From a virus, in IMG/VR virus record IMGVR_UViG_3300025889_015384, positions 1 to 40,227 of that record: a DNA stretch of 40,227 bases. One strand, written 5' to 3'. Shown here one piece after another: positions 39,905-40,227 of the stretch; position 1 is the first letter of the stretch; every line of letters begins with the position of its first letter. Position numbers and translations under genes: made by a program. A model generated the notes under the pieces. The model was not told the origin of the DNA, searched no databases, and saw only the letters and a program-made list of their open reading frames with translations.

Positions 39905-40227
39905 TGGCAGAAAAGAAACCAGCAACAATTTTTGAATTTATTGACGGTGTTACTCACAAAAAGAAAGAATGGAACTCTTGGTCTGAATCTGATCAGAAAA
40001 GATTTTCTCCGTTCATTGTGAATCGTTGGCTGTCTATGAGAATGGAATTCACTGAACTAGTTAATGTGTTGCAACGATACACAATAGGTCAGATTCGTCC
40101 CTCAGAAACATATCGTTTATATCATGATTTCCTGCCAGCATCCAAGGGTTTTGCTAAATACATAAAAGGCAAAAAAGAAGATAAATACACAAAAGAACTG
40201 GTAGCACAAGTAGCTGAACATTATCAT
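39904..40227 (+). CDS. 62: Clamp loader small subunit (T4 gp62-like), 3' end outside window
   Basis: The frame is open from the ATG at 39904 to the last base (108 residues seen; T4 gp62 has 187). The protein starts MAEKKPATIFEFIDGVTHKK, with WSESDQKRFSPFIVNRWLSM (about 28-47) and YRLYHDFLPASKGFAKYIKG, matching the N-terminal region of phage gp62 proteins that lack an ATPase site. It follows gp44 after two small genes and partners with it. Confidence 0.8.
   Translation, partial: MAEKKPATIFEFIDGVTHKKKEWNSWSESDQKRFSPFIVNRWLSMRMEFTELVNVLQRYTIGQIRPSETYRLYHDFLPASKGFAKYIKGKKEDKYTKELVAQVAEHYH

Overview
This window is a continuous piece of a T4-like (contractile-tail) bacteriophage genome. All genes lie on the + strand, are tightly packed and often overlap by 1-14 bases. 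It is AT-rich and has no intergenic stretch above about 115 bases. I see no tRNA, rRNA, CRISPR array or insertion sequence. The host is probably a member of the Bacteroidota: two secreted proteins carry Bacteroidota-type (type IX secretion) C-terminal modules, and there is a small histone-H1-like protein and a CCGNGC-HCPY protein of kinds typical of that phylum. Environment and exact host cannot be read from the sequence.

Layout. (1) 1-2739: a partial gene, three further tandem paralogues and one unrelated small beta-rich protein, probably virion surface or fibre proteins. (2) 2739-5938: a SET-domain protein, two signal-peptide/T9SS-type proteins and two small genes. (3) 6004-16464: the tail module, with sheath (gp18), tube (gp19), a gp26/gp51-like chaperone pair in overlapping frames, tape measure, tube-cap/baseplate protein, LysM-type protein, hub protein and a further baseplate-type protein. 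(4) 16503-26698: DNA metabolism, with a stripped-down family A polymerase, a PD-(D/E)XK nuclease, SSB (gp32), UvsX, 5' nuclease (Rnh), a GT32 glycosyltransferase, a phosphoribosyltransferase, helicase gp41 and a class II ribonucleotide reductase. (5) 26724-27936: a small accessory island (H1-like protein, CCGNGC protein, GNAT, ADP-ribosyltransferase-like protein) in which the GNAT gene is bracketed by a perfect 38-bp direct repeat. (6) 27995-30298: FolE, QueD, an unknown protein with an SSB-type tail, and QueE, which together make a 7-deazaguanine precursor. (7) 30364-33660: thioredoxin, GroES-like co-chaperonin, a small membrane protein and DNA polymerase gp43. (8) 33693-37392: an unknown protein, a cytidylyltransferase, a second QueD-fold protein, a GT-B glycosyltransferase and a DpdA/TGT-type transglycosylase. 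(9) 37404-end: sliding clamp gp45, dUTPase, clamp loader gp44, two small proteins and the start of gp62.

How the genes work together. The replisome (gp43, 45, 44, 62, 41, 32, UvsX, Rnh) is close to T4's, supplied with nucleotides by the class II reductase, thioredoxin and dUTPase. FolE-QueD-QueE should build carboxy-deazaguanine from GTP, and DpdA should exchange guanine in DNA for a 7-deazaguanine. The overlapping glycosyltransferase suggests that the base, or something coupled to it, is further decorated. No QueC is in the window. Two recurring promoter-like signals appear: a sigma70-like TTGGAW-N17-TATWAT ahead of early/middle genes, including the FolE and glycosyltransferase-DpdA operons, and a TATTTATA motif mainly ahead of tail genes.
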